The position numbers and the translations under genes were made by a program. A stretch of DNA of 5,499 nucleotides, taken from assembly GCA_013286985.1 (NCBI GenBank), contig JABDEQ010000070.1, forward strand, positions 7,245 to 12,743. Direction: 5' to 3'. The DNA is from Bacteroidota bacterium. Its GTDB lineage: Bacteria; Bacteroidota; Bacteroidia; Sphingobacteriales; Sphingobacteriaceae. Below, in pieces: positions 1 through 5,418 of the stretch (its first letter is position 1; each line of letters starts with the position of its first letter). A model generated the notes under the pieces. It searched no databases. It worked only from the letters and a program-made list of their open reading frames with translations, and had not been told where the DNA came from.

Positions 1-1339
1 GCGTATGGTTGATATATCCGAAGATGGTAAATATTATAGCGGATTTGATAAAAAGATCCATACCAGTAACCGCAAATTTTATGTGGATGATTGGGTTTGG
101 GATACCTATTTGGCTTTGCACCCGCTGCGGGCCATATTAAACCCGGATATGGAAGGCGACATGGTAAACTCCTATGTAGTCCAGTATGAGCAGGGGGGAT
201 GGATGCCAACCTTCCCGGTGCTGTTTGGCGACCATGCTTGTATGAACGGCTTTCACTCGTCGGTTATGATATTGGATGATTACCGTAAGGGGATTAAGAG
301 TTTTGATGCCGCAAAAGCTTACGAAGGTATGTTGAAAAATGCCACTGAAGCAACTATGCTCCCCTGGAGAAACGGCCCTAAAACAACATTAGATAATTTT
401 TATTATAAAAACGGCTATTATCCAGCTTTACGACCCGGCGAAAAGGAAACGGTACCCGAGGTTAACGCTTTTGAAAAGCGTCAGGCTGTAGCCGTAACGC
501 TCGGCGGCAGTTATGACGATTGGGCGGTAGGCCAAATGGCCAGGGAATTGGGTAAAACTGATGATTATGAAAAATTCAGCTTACGTGGCCTCAACTATAA
601 AAACCTGTGGAATAATGATACTAAAATGTTCATTCCAAAAGATGCTGATGGCAACTGGATCAACATCGACCCTAAATTTGATGGTGGTATGGGAGGGCGT
701 GATTATTACGATGAAAATAATGGCTGGACCTATTTATGGCAAGTGCAATATGATGTTAAAGGGTTGATTAACCTGATGGGCGGCAGTGATAAATTTGAAA
801 ACAAGCTCGATCAGTTATACCGTGAGCCTTTGGGCCGCAGTAAGTATGAGTTTTGGAGTAAATTTCCGGATGCAACAGGCCTGGTTGGGCAATTCTCGAT
901 GGGTAATGAACCCAGCTTTATGATCCCTTACCTGTATAATTTTACAGGTTCGCCCTGGAAAACACAAAACCGGGTGAGGTTTCTGCTGGATGTTTGGTAT
1001 AAGGATAGCATTTTTGGTATTCCCGGCGATGAAGATGGCGGCGGCATGTCGGCTTTTGTGGTGTTTTCGGCAATAGGCTTTTTTCCGGTTACGCCCGGCA
1101 TACCGGTTTATACAATAGGCAGTCCCGAGTTTAAAAATGTAACCATTGATCTGCCCGGCGGCAAGCAATTTACCATGATAGCCAATAATTGTTCGGTGAT
1201 AAATAAATACATCCAAAGTGCTAAATTTAATGGCGCAGTTCTAAAAACACCCTGGTTTACACATGAGCAATTGGTATCAGGAGGAAAGCTTGAACTGGAA
1301 ATGGGACCTAAGCCTAATAAAAGCTGGGGCGTAGAATAA
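1..1339 (+). CDS. GH92 family alpha-mannosidase, C-terminal part (5' truncated by window edge)
   Basis: This is the C-terminal ~445 residues of a glycoside hydrolase family 92 enzyme. The family contains calcium-dependent exo-acting alpha-mannosidases that trim mannose from N-glycans or yeast mannan, usually secreted or periplasmic in Bacteroidota. The frame is open to the left edge, and family members are usually above 700 residues, so the ATG at 5 is probably internal and the signal peptide and N-terminal beta domain lie outside. Numbering from that ATG, visible family blocks are WDTYLALHPL (about 32-41), GDHACMNGF (75-83), ENNGWTYLW (237-245), GNEPSF (300-305) and GDEDGGGMSAF (341-351), followed by SAIGFFPV. 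From memory of characterised GH92 enzymes, E237 fits the catalytic acid and D342/D344 the base-side aspartates. The last of the GNDDxGQMSA-like motif differs here (GGG instead of the more usual xGQ). It ends in TAA at 1337-1339. Such genes often sit in glycan-utilisation loci, but no SusC/D partner is visible. Confidence 0.93.
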   Translation, partial: RMVDISEDGKYYSGFDKKIHTSNRKFYVDDWVWDTYLALHPLRAILNPDMEGDMVNSYVVQYEQGGWMPTFPVLFGDHACMNGFHSSVMILDDYRKGIKSFDAAKAYEGMLKNATEATMLPWRNGPKTTLDNFYYKNGYYPALRPGEKETVPEVNAFEKRQAVAVTLGGSYDDWAVGQMARELGKTDDYEKFSLRGLNYKNLWNNDTKMFIPKDADGNWINIDPKFDGGMGGRDYYDENNGWTYLWQVQYDVKGLINLMGGSDKFENKLDQLYREPLGRSKYEFWSKFPDATGLVGQFSMGNEPSFMIPYLYNFTGSPWKTQNRVRFLLDVWYKDSIFGIPGDEDGGGMSAFVVFSAIGFFPVTPGIPVYTIGSPEFKNVTIDLPGGKQFTMIANNCSVINKYIQSAKFNGAVLKTPWFTHEQLVSGGKLELEMGPKPNKSWGVE

Positions 1340-1394
1340 TTCACCGGAATTTGATGCCGGCTTTTCTGATAGTTAAAAGATAATTGCATAAAAT

Positions 1395-1427
1395 AAGGAG
1401 ATGATCTTAATCGATCATTTCCTTTTT
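1395..1427. terminator. Rho-independent terminator after the GH92 gene, probably bidirectional
   Basis: A 12-bp stem (1395-1406 with 1413-1424, one G-U pair) closes a 6-base loop TTAATC and runs into TTTTT (1423-1427). It lies 55 bases after the GH92 stop and is the best candidate for ending that transcript. A weaker CCGG/CCGG hairpin with a short T run lies at 1344-1366. On the minus strand the stem is followed by a looser T-rich run, so it could also end leftward transcription, which fits the tRNA-like 3' end abutting it at 1428. Confidence 0.8.
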
Positions 1428-1443
1428 GTGGAGACGCGAGGGG
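1428..1443 (-). other. tRNA 3'-end-like fragment (no tRNA body)
   Basis: On the minus strand these bases read CCCCTCGCGTCTCCAC, which has the form of the 3' half of a T-stem, an acceptor strand and a discriminator A. It directly abuts the terminator at 1395-1427, as a real tRNA 3' end would. No matching 5' acceptor strand or cloverleaf is found in the sequence to its right, so this is at most a scrap. It may be a displaced tRNA 3' end left by integration; chance resemblance is possible because it is short. Confidence 0.35.
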
Positions 1444-1488
1444 TTTCAGCCGGACACCTGGCATCCTTTCTGATGTTTTTAGAAACCG

Positions 1489-1773
1489 TTGAGACAGTTC
1501 AAAGAGTCGTATATTAGAGCTGTTGGATATTTAAAATGTAGCAAGATGTACAGTAAAGTAGCGTTCGATGCAAAAGTCAAAACCTGGCTCAACGAACAGA
1601 TCAGGAAAAGTGTAGTAAAAGAAGTTACCGAGTGCTACGACTTAATGGACAAGGACAGTACTAATCACTGGAACATTTTCCGGATTTGTAAAAAGCAATT
1701 AAATAATGTACGGTCAAAAATTGTTTTGAGTTACGTTAAGGTTCTTGAATTGGTGGTCCTTATCTATAAATGA
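1489..1773 (+). CDS. Hypothetical small protein, doubtful orphan open frame
   Basis: An open frame of 94 codons from TTG, or 75 codons from the ATG at 1546, which is the more credible start. An in-frame TAG at 1480-1482 limits upstream extension. The translation from 1546 is Lys- and Val-rich and mostly helix-compatible, with a charged middle (WLNEQIRKSVVKEV) and a hydrophobic tail (YVKVLELVVLIYK). I recognise no family, signal peptide or catalytic motif. No clear promoter or ribosome binding site precedes it. The stop at 1771-1773 is two bases before a GC-rich hairpin (1775-1799). It lies between two tRNA-3'-end-like scraps, so it may be a remnant of inserted DNA rather than a working gene. 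It could also be chance. Confidence 0.3.
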   Translation: MRQFKESYIRAVGYLKCSKMYSKVAFDAKVKTWLNEQIRKSVVKEVTECYDLMDKDSTNHWNIFRICKKQLNNVRSKIVLSYVKVLELVVLIYK

Positions 1774-1774
1774 T

Positions 1775-1799
1775 ACCCCCCGGGTGGAGCCGGAGGGGT
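1775..1799. repeat. GC-rich hairpin after the small open frame
   Basis: ACCCC+CCGG (1775-1783) pairs with CCGG+GGGGT (1790-1793 and 1795-1799), with one bulged A at 1794 and loop GTGGAG. This gives nine pairs, almost all G-C. There is no T run on the right, and the minus-strand side gives only a weak T-containing tail, so it is a poor intrinsic terminator. It overlaps the tRNA-like word at 1784-1797. Confidence 0.55.
1784..1797 (-). repeat. 14-base direct repeat, tRNA 3'-end-like, copy 1
   Basis: GTGGAGCCGGAGGG here is identical to 4382-4395, about 2.6 kb away in the same orientation. The minus-strand reading CCCTCCGGCTCCAC resembles a T-stem/acceptor 3' half with discriminator A. As direct copies bounding the HamA remnant, the TlpA gene and the repeat block, the pair could be att-type boundaries of an old insertion. 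No integrase gene is present in the window. Confidence 0.4.
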
Positions 1800-1881
1800 C
1801 ACAGTCGAACATCGGATAATTTTTTTAGTATTTTTGGATGAGATAAAAAACGTTAGCCATTGGATAAGGGAATGTGGTTAT

Positions 1882-1904
1882 AAACTACAAGCATAGCCGT
1901 CCGA
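1882..1904 (+). repeat. Long inverted repeat, left arm
   Basis: These 23 bases, starting AAACTACAAGCATAGCC and ending GTCCGA, match the reverse complement of 4028-4050 at 22 of 23 positions. The only difference is A versus G at 1890. Similarity stops at 1904/1905, three bases from the stop of the HamA remnant. In the right-hand copy the sequence continues as a palindrome; here it is interrupted. So this is either half of a dispersed palindromic repeat or the left end of a 2.2-kb unit. Confidence 0.8.
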
Positions 1905-1906
1905 TT

Positions 1907-2308
1907 TCAGAGACATTTGGACAACATTTTACGGACAACGGGTAATTCTGTGTCTGAAACGTCAATACGGTTACTGATTATCGATATTTCAAAATCCTTC
2001 TTCTTGCCTTGAAAATCTAAAACTGACTTAACACAATCATCGAAAGCGGCATCTCGCTTTTTGTTAAGTTTTGACTCACAATAAAATATGCATTTCTTAT
2101 CACCCTGAATGCCTAAATGAATGCCGTCAGAGCCTTTAAAGTTTCCCCCTGCGTGGTCTTTAAAGACATTTTACTAATAATTTGGGGAGCCTTTAGATAA
2201 GATTCCAGAAAAAAATAAACGCTATTTCCCTGATTCTAAACTAATTTGTTCAGCCTGACTTTGAATCATATTAGGTTTGATAAGGTGCTGAAAAATATTA
2301 AATAAGGT
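1907..2308 (-). pseudogene. hamA: Decayed HamA-like (DUF1837) nuclease of a Hachiman defence system
   Basis: Minus-strand translation gives three consecutive pieces of one protein in shifting frames. 2308-2228 reads ...QAEQISLESG. About 2229-2159 reads NSVYFFLESYLKAP then QIISKMSLK. 2158-1907 reads DHAGGNFKGSDGIHLG and onward for 83 codons to a TGA. The first and third pieces share a frame and the middle one is shifted, so two indels (near 2228 and near 2160) are implied, with in-frame stops at 2222-2224 and 2171-2173. Core motifs are SDGIHL followed by FYCESKLNK, matching a PD-(D/E)xK nuclease pattern (Asp, then ExK). The order 'P-x-IISKM-x-LK ... G-S-D-G-I-H ... ESK' is what I recall of DUF1837/HamA, which works with the helicase HamB. 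The N-terminal third is missing (stop at 2309-2311), the C-terminus is probably cut near the repeat at 1904, and no hamB is seen. Family identity is from memory, not a search; another PD-(D/E)xK protein is possible. Confidence 0.62.
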
Positions 2309-2445
2309 CTAAGTTACAAATTAACTTATTATCAGTAGTTTATAAATAATTAAAAAGCACCAACTGTCTTCAAAATTCAGATGGGTAAGTTAATCATCCG
2401 CAACAGGGATCGAAATACCACAGCTATGAAAAGCCGGTCATTCGT
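2309..2445. other. AT-rich spacer between HamA remnant and TlpA gene, no feature seen
   Basis: I find no open frame with protein-like composition on either strand, no strong hairpin followed by a T run, and no convincing promoter. A TAGGTTTG word at 2272-2279 resembles a Bacteroidota -7 box, but the nearest TTTG upstream is too far and nothing lies downstream to be transcribed. A plus-strand frame starting at 2381 merely runs antisense into the TlpA gene. Confidence 0.5.
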
Positions 2446-3912
2446 TTATTTTGCAATCAGTAGCCGGTTCAATAACTTTTGCAGGTTAGGATTGGACGGC
2501 CGGTCCGCATCCGCCGAGATAATCCGGCCGTCCGGGCCGATCAGTATAAAACGTGGGATGGAGTTGATATTAAACTGCTGGATAAAATCCGACCGGAAAG
2601 CATTGTCCGCGATCAACTGGATACCGCCTAAGTGGTGATCTGCTATATATTGCTTCCATTTACCGGCGTCCTTTAAATTGTCGACCGAGAGGCTGACAAA
2701 CCGGATGGGTTTACCCGTGTATTTGGTTTCAATACCCTGTAAAAAAGGGATTTCCTGTTTGCATGGGCCGCACCATTGCGCCCATATATCGATATACACA
2801 TAGTTCCCTTTTAGGTCATTTAAGGCGACCGCCTTTCCATTTACATCATTATAGGTAAACAAAGGCGCCACTGTGCCCGGAGCAAATTGTAGCCGGTGTT
2901 CAAAAGCAACCTGTATCTCCGACCGATAAACCGTATCCTTTGCCACGGACAGATAACGCTGGTACACATCATCAGGGCTCCCGCCTGATTTGATCGTGGC
3001 CAGCGCATAGTCATGCAGCAAATATTCCCGCACAACCGGATCACTAACCATCTTCAGCACCATGTCTATCTTTTGCCCATAGGGATTTCCACCGGCTGAT
3101 CCCATCCGCATCTGTTGCAACTGCACCAACTGATCGATCCGGAATTTCAGCAGGTCTGTATAAGCATTTCCGCAGTTCAGCATTTCTGCATCATTCATAT
3201 TAAAATTTCGCCATACCGCAGAATCCAGGCTTTTCCGAACCGAAACAGCCATCTTTTTCACATGCGCCGAATCGTTTATGGCCATGAACTGCTTGATATG
3301 CTGCTGTATTTCGCCGGGCTTTAATGTAGTCATATAAGCCAAAGCCTTCTGCTGGATGGCCGGGTCGATGCCGTAAGCCACCAGGTATAGGAAAGTATAG
3401 CAGCGTGTAGTATAATCGATATTTTTTTGCTGGGTGCGCAGAAAATAGGCGCTCAGACCCGGTTGGGTCAACGAACTTTGCGCAGCATGGCGGTAACCGT
3501 CCAACTGCCGCTCAAATATATCCGGATCTATGAAATTGGCTTTGTCAGCCAGGTATTTTCCGTTCAGAGGCAAATAGGCTCCGACCAATGTTCGTAGTTT
3601 AGCCCATATCGTATTTTCCGGGCCACCAATTCCTTTAAATTTTGTTGCGGGATCTAAGTTCAAGCCGTACCCAACCTGAAGGTATAGTGTTAATGTGTCC
3701 AGTTGGTAATAGCCGCTGTCGGCGTTTGCCAGCACCATGTTGAAACTGCCCCTGACATCAAACGCGACGGAGCAGCTGAAGTGATGCGGGCCGGTCATTG
3801 TTTGGGCGGTGCCTGCCAGCGCTGACAGCCGTCCGTAGACACGGGCGGGATCGCCCTGCGAAAAGCAGGCCGTTACCCAGCAAACCAAAGCCAAGCTATA
3901 AACAAATTTCAT
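2446..3912 (-). CDS. TlpA-like thiol-disulfide oxidoreductase, probable lipoprotein
   Basis: A 488-residue protein with a C-terminal thioredoxin-fold domain of the TlpA/ResA type. The N-terminus is a signal peptide with possible lipobox VTAC at residues 13-16, so it is either a lipoprotein or a secreted periplasmic protein. Residues ~20-340 form a long mostly helical region common in Bacteroidota TlpA-like proteins, of unknown role. The redox domain spans ~349-488: LFTYNDVNGKAVALNDLKG, then IWAQWCGPCKQEIPFL with the CGPC pair C381/C384, and the cis-proline motif SIPRF (P453). Both active-site cysteines and the proline are intact, so reductase or isomerase activity in the envelope is likely; the partner is unknown. 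The ATG at 3910-3912 is chosen because the signal peptide starts right there; no Shine-Dalgarno is seen, as is usual in this phylum. It is monocistronic, opposed by nothing nearby, and sits between the two arms of a long inverted repeat. Confidence 0.92.
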   Translation of the reverse strand: MKFVYSLALVCWVTACFSQGDPARVYGRLSALAGTAQTMTGPHHFSCSVAFDVRGSFNMVLANADSGYYQLDTLTLYLQVGYGLNLDPATKFKGIGGPENTIWAKLRTLVGAYLPLNGKYLADKANFIDPDIFERQLDGYRHAAQSSLTQPGLSAYFLRTQQKNIDYTTRCYTFLYLVAYGIDPAIQQKALAYMTTLKPGEIQQHIKQFMAINDSAHVKKMAVSVRKSLDSAVWRNFNMNDAEMLNCGNAYTDLLKFRIDQLVQLQQMRMGSAGGNPYGQKIDMVLKMVSDPVVREYLLHDYALATIKSGGSPDDVYQRYLSVAKDTVYRSEIQVAFEHRLQFAPGTVAPLFTYNDVNGKAVALNDLKGNYVYIDIWAQWCGPCKQEIPFLQGIETKYTGKPIRFVSLSVDNLKDAGKWKQYIADHHLGGIQLIADNAFRSDFIQQFNINSIPRFILIGPDGRIISADADRPSNPNLQKLLNRLLIAK

Positions 3913-4005
3913 ATGACTGTTTACTGTACCGCAAATTGATTCTTTTCACGCAGCTAAAATAAAAAACCAATATTAAGATTAGGTAATCATATTTTTTTTA
4001 TCCCC

Positions 4006-4037
4006 AGCTGTCCGAAGTTTTCAAACTTCGGACGGCT
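4006..4037. repeat. Near-perfect palindrome / hairpin upstream of the TlpA gene
   Basis: GTCCGAAGTTT (4010-4020) is the exact reverse complement of AAACTTCGGAC (4023-4033), with only TC between. Allowing one U-G pair, the stem extends to 4006-4020 with 4023-4037. It lies ~100 bases before the start of the TlpA-like gene, reading away. Neither strand has an adjacent T run, so it is not a typical intrinsic terminator. It could be a protein-binding operator, a REP-type repeat, or a recombination core. Confidence 0.75.
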
Positions 4038-4050
4038 ATGCCTGTAGTTT
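4028..4050 (-). repeat. Long inverted repeat, right arm
   Basis: The reverse complement of these 23 bases matches 1882-1904 at 22 positions. The arm overlaps the right half of the palindrome at 4006-4037 and extends beyond it by GGCTATGCCTGTAGTTT. It continues into a small TTTGTA-CAA-TACAAA inverted repeat at 4048-4062. The pair encloses the HamA remnant and the whole TlpA-like gene. Confidence 0.8.
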
Positions 4051-4076
4051 GTACAATACAAAACAACAAAATCCGC

Positions 4077-4186
4077 TGTCCCAGGTCTTCAAACTTCGGA
4101 TGATTATGCCTCGATTTTGTCCCAGCGGCATCGTGTCTTTATCGCAAAAATCACATTTTTTAGCCCGCGCTGTCCCATTTTGTCCC
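4077..4186 (+). promoter_or_regulatory. Cluster of four TGTCCC boxes, possible protein-binding array
   Basis: TGTCCC occurs in the same orientation at 4077-4082, 4118-4123, 4171-4176 and 4181-4186. Spacings are 41, 53 and 10 bases, close to 4, 5 and 1 helical turns, so all four would face the same side of the helix. Flanks alternate between GCTGTCCC (first, third) and TTTTGTCCC (second, fourth). A reverse copy (GGGACA) is at 4269-4274. The first and second boxes belong to repeat copy 2. Binding by a regulator or a recombinase at arm-type sites is an inference; no such protein is encoded in the window. Confidence 0.4.
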
Positions 4187-4334
4187 GCAAAAGTGATTAA
4201 CTTATTAATTAGTAGTGGTGTGGTGCTTCGCCTGGCCCGGCGTGTTTGCTACTGTGTCATGTTTCCGTGGGACAGGACAATAATTAATATAAAGCCCATA
4301 TCTCTTTCCCGGGTTCTCAAACCGCAGTTCGATA

Positions 4335-4380
4335 AAAACAAAGAAACCTGTCCGCGATAGCGGATGGGTTTCTTTGTTTT
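4335..4380. terminator. Strong bidirectional rho-independent terminator
   Basis: Positions 4335-4355 pair with 4360-4380 along 21 bases, including two G-U type pairs, closing on a GATA tetraloop. The outer stem is AAAAC/GTTTT, so each strand ends in a T run. On the minus strand it is well placed to end transcription from the acyltransferase gene, and it directly abuts the tRNA-like 3' end at 4382. A plus-strand open frame that runs through 4049-4360 ends inside the stem and is not believable as a gene. Confidence 0.88.
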
Positions 4381-4381
4381 C

Positions 4382-4395
4382 GTGGAGCCGGAGGG
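4382..4395 (-). repeat. 14-base direct repeat, tRNA 3'-end-like, copy 2
   Basis: Identical to 1784-1797. On the minus strand it extends as CAAATCCCTCCGGCTCCAC, where CAAATCC fits the end of a tRNA T-loop; a terminator follows immediately at 4335-4380, as after a real tRNA gene. To the right, where the tRNA body should be (about 4396-4460), no cloverleaf and no GGAGCCG 5' acceptor strand is seen. A tRNA 3' end separated from its gene by an insertion would look like this. Confidence 0.45.
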
Positions 4396-4551
4396 ATTTG
4401 TATTACCTTCGTACCGCGCTGATATTCAATATTTTATAATGGGTTAATTTCTTACTCACCGAAATACTCACCACTTTTTCGAGTACAGATTAATTGCAAA
4501 TCTTATTATATAAAGATACAGAAATTAATTATGTTACTCCGATGTAAGAAA
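4396..4551. other. AT-rich debris downstream of the acyltransferase gene
   Basis: No gene, tRNA body or terminator is seen. Near the acyltransferase stop, the minus-strand frame one step off reads LLISYIGVT before a TAA at 4529-4531. This resembles the start of the conserved C-terminal block that normally follows in this family, so part of this stretch may be the decayed 3' end of that gene. Confidence 0.4.
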
Positions 4552-5418
4552 TCAAAAGTTTCGATTTATTTTGCTATTTGAGTTATACGTTTCTAATGAT
4601 ATAAGTCCATAAATAATCAGGCTGTAAGGAATTCCAAAATTTAAGCTATCCATTTTTGGAAAATATCGAAAATGGTCCATTTCATTAATCCATGATACAG
4701 CTAATAATATAATTCCAGTAAGAAGGATCGATATTCCAATTGATCTGTTCTTGATAATTTTATTTTTTAGAGTTAACTCAGCGATAACGCATCCATAAAT
4801 AAATTCTATGTTCTTTGCATTACATAAAGTCGATAACAATGGGAACTGAGTTACATCTATCAATTTGAAATAATTTAACGCGACAAAAAGCATCCATATT
4901 GCAACTATAAGTTGAAATATTTTTTTATTTGTTAATATGTATAACCCAAAAATGATATAAAATATTATTTCAAAACTGAGAGTCCCAGCTACAGGAATAA
5001 TTGGCATTTCACTTTTTGCGACATGGGTTGGATATAATAAAAAAGAACGCAAAATTCCTGAAATATCTAAGCTAATCCAATTAATAATACCTTTGCCCAT
5101 AAATTTAAGCAATAAGCAATTGAGTGTTAGAAAGCCTATAGTGTAGAGCCAATAAATAGGATAAACTCTTATTAACCTTTTGCTTACATATTGCTTTAAT
5201 TCATATATTTTACCTACATACTTAGAGTTAATGTAATAGATAATAAATCCACTTAAAATAAAAAAAAAGTCGACTCCGCTCCATCCTATAATAAAAGCGC
5301 CTGAAAACATTTTTTCATCTATCATAAGGTTTGCATGTGCCATAAGAACCATAATAGCAGCAATGCCTCTGCAACATTGTAAACTGTAAAACACCTTAGA
5401 CTTTGAAATAGCTTGCAT
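4552..5418 (-). CDS. Acyltransferase-3 (OafA-type) membrane protein, C-terminally shortened
   Basis: A 288-residue polytopic membrane protein of the acyltransferase-3 family, which moves acetyl or other acyl groups onto surface polysaccharides, O-antigen or exopolysaccharide at the inner membrane. Family marks are CRGIAAIMVLMAHA (16-29, with the conserved His at 28), GVDFFFILSGFII (48-60), RLIRVYPIYW (81-90) and SFEIIFYIIFG (148-158), plus about eight hydrophobic segments. Typical members have roughly 340-380 residues and end with an 'LGxxSYSxYLxH'-like segment; here the frame stops at NSKINRNF before it. The ATG at 5416-5418 is used because an in-frame TGA lies 18 bases upstream and the N-terminal motif needs it; no Shine-Dalgarno is seen. 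The gene is far more AT-rich than the GH92 and TlpA genes, which suggests transfer. Loss of the C-terminal helices may make it inactive, although the catalytic His and Arg-rich motifs remain. Confidence 0.85.
   Translation of the reverse strand: MQAISKSKVFYSLQCCRGIAAIMVLMAHANLMIDEKMFSGAFIIGWSGVDFFFILSGFIIYYINSKYVGKIYELKQYVSKRLIRVYPIYWLYTIGFLTLNCLLLKFMGKGIINWISLDISGILRSFLLYPTHVAKSEMPIIPVAGTLSFEIIFYIIFGLYILTNKKIFQLIVAIWMLFVALNYFKLIDVTQFPLLSTLCNAKNIEFIYGCVIAELTLKNKIIKNRSIGISILLTGIILLAVSWINEMDHFRYFPKMDSLNFGIPYSLIIYGLISLETYNSNSKINRNF

Larger units (their letters stand above)
4005..4124 (+). repeat. Two diverged tandem copies of a ~52-base unit, 68-base period
   Basis: Copy 1 (4005-4056) and copy 2 (4073-4124) align without gaps at about 40 of 52 positions, counted by eye. 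The shared core is TTCAAACTTCGGA, followed by TATGCCT and a TTTTGT-like end. Copy 1 keeps a full palindrome; copy 2 has the right half but its left half has drifted (CCCAGGTC instead of CCGAAGTT). The unit start is marked by a CTGTCC word in both. With the partial copy at 1882-1904 this makes three members of one repeat family in the window. Confidence 0.72.

Noticed and set aside
815..1464. Two overlapping minus-strand open frames opposite the GH92 gene
   Set aside because: Conserved GH92 motifs lie on the plus strand through most of this stretch; the antisense translations show no recognisable domain.
1428..1500. A complete tRNA or tmRNA gene on the minus strand
   Set aside because: Only the 3'-end-like word is present; no cloverleaf, anticodon arm or matching 5' acceptor strand could be found.
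1829..1836. TATTTTTG resembling a -7 box
   Set aside because: No TTTG or TTG at the expected distance upstream, and no gene downstream on that strand; poly-T context makes chance matches likely.
2245..2279. TTTG ... TAGGTTTG resembling a Bacteroidota -33/-7 promoter
   Set aside because: The spacer is 23 bases instead of about 19-21, and no plus-strand gene follows.
2381..2638. Plus-strand open frame antisense to the 3' end of the TlpA gene
   Set aside because: It overlaps the thioredoxin domain coding sequence on the other strand, which is clearly real; no motif or start signal supports it.
1882..4050. Classical insertion sequence
   Set aside because: The enclosed genes are a nuclease remnant and a TlpA-like protein; no transposase and no target-site duplication are visible outside the repeat arms.
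4005..4186. CRISPR array
   Set aside because: Only two diverged repeat units with one short gap, no set of identical repeats with equal spacers, and no cas gene.
4049..4360. Plus-strand open frame of 103 codons across the repeat block
   Set aside because: It runs through the palindromic repeats and the TGTCCC boxes and stops inside the terminator stem. The translation has no family motif and its composition reflects the repeats.
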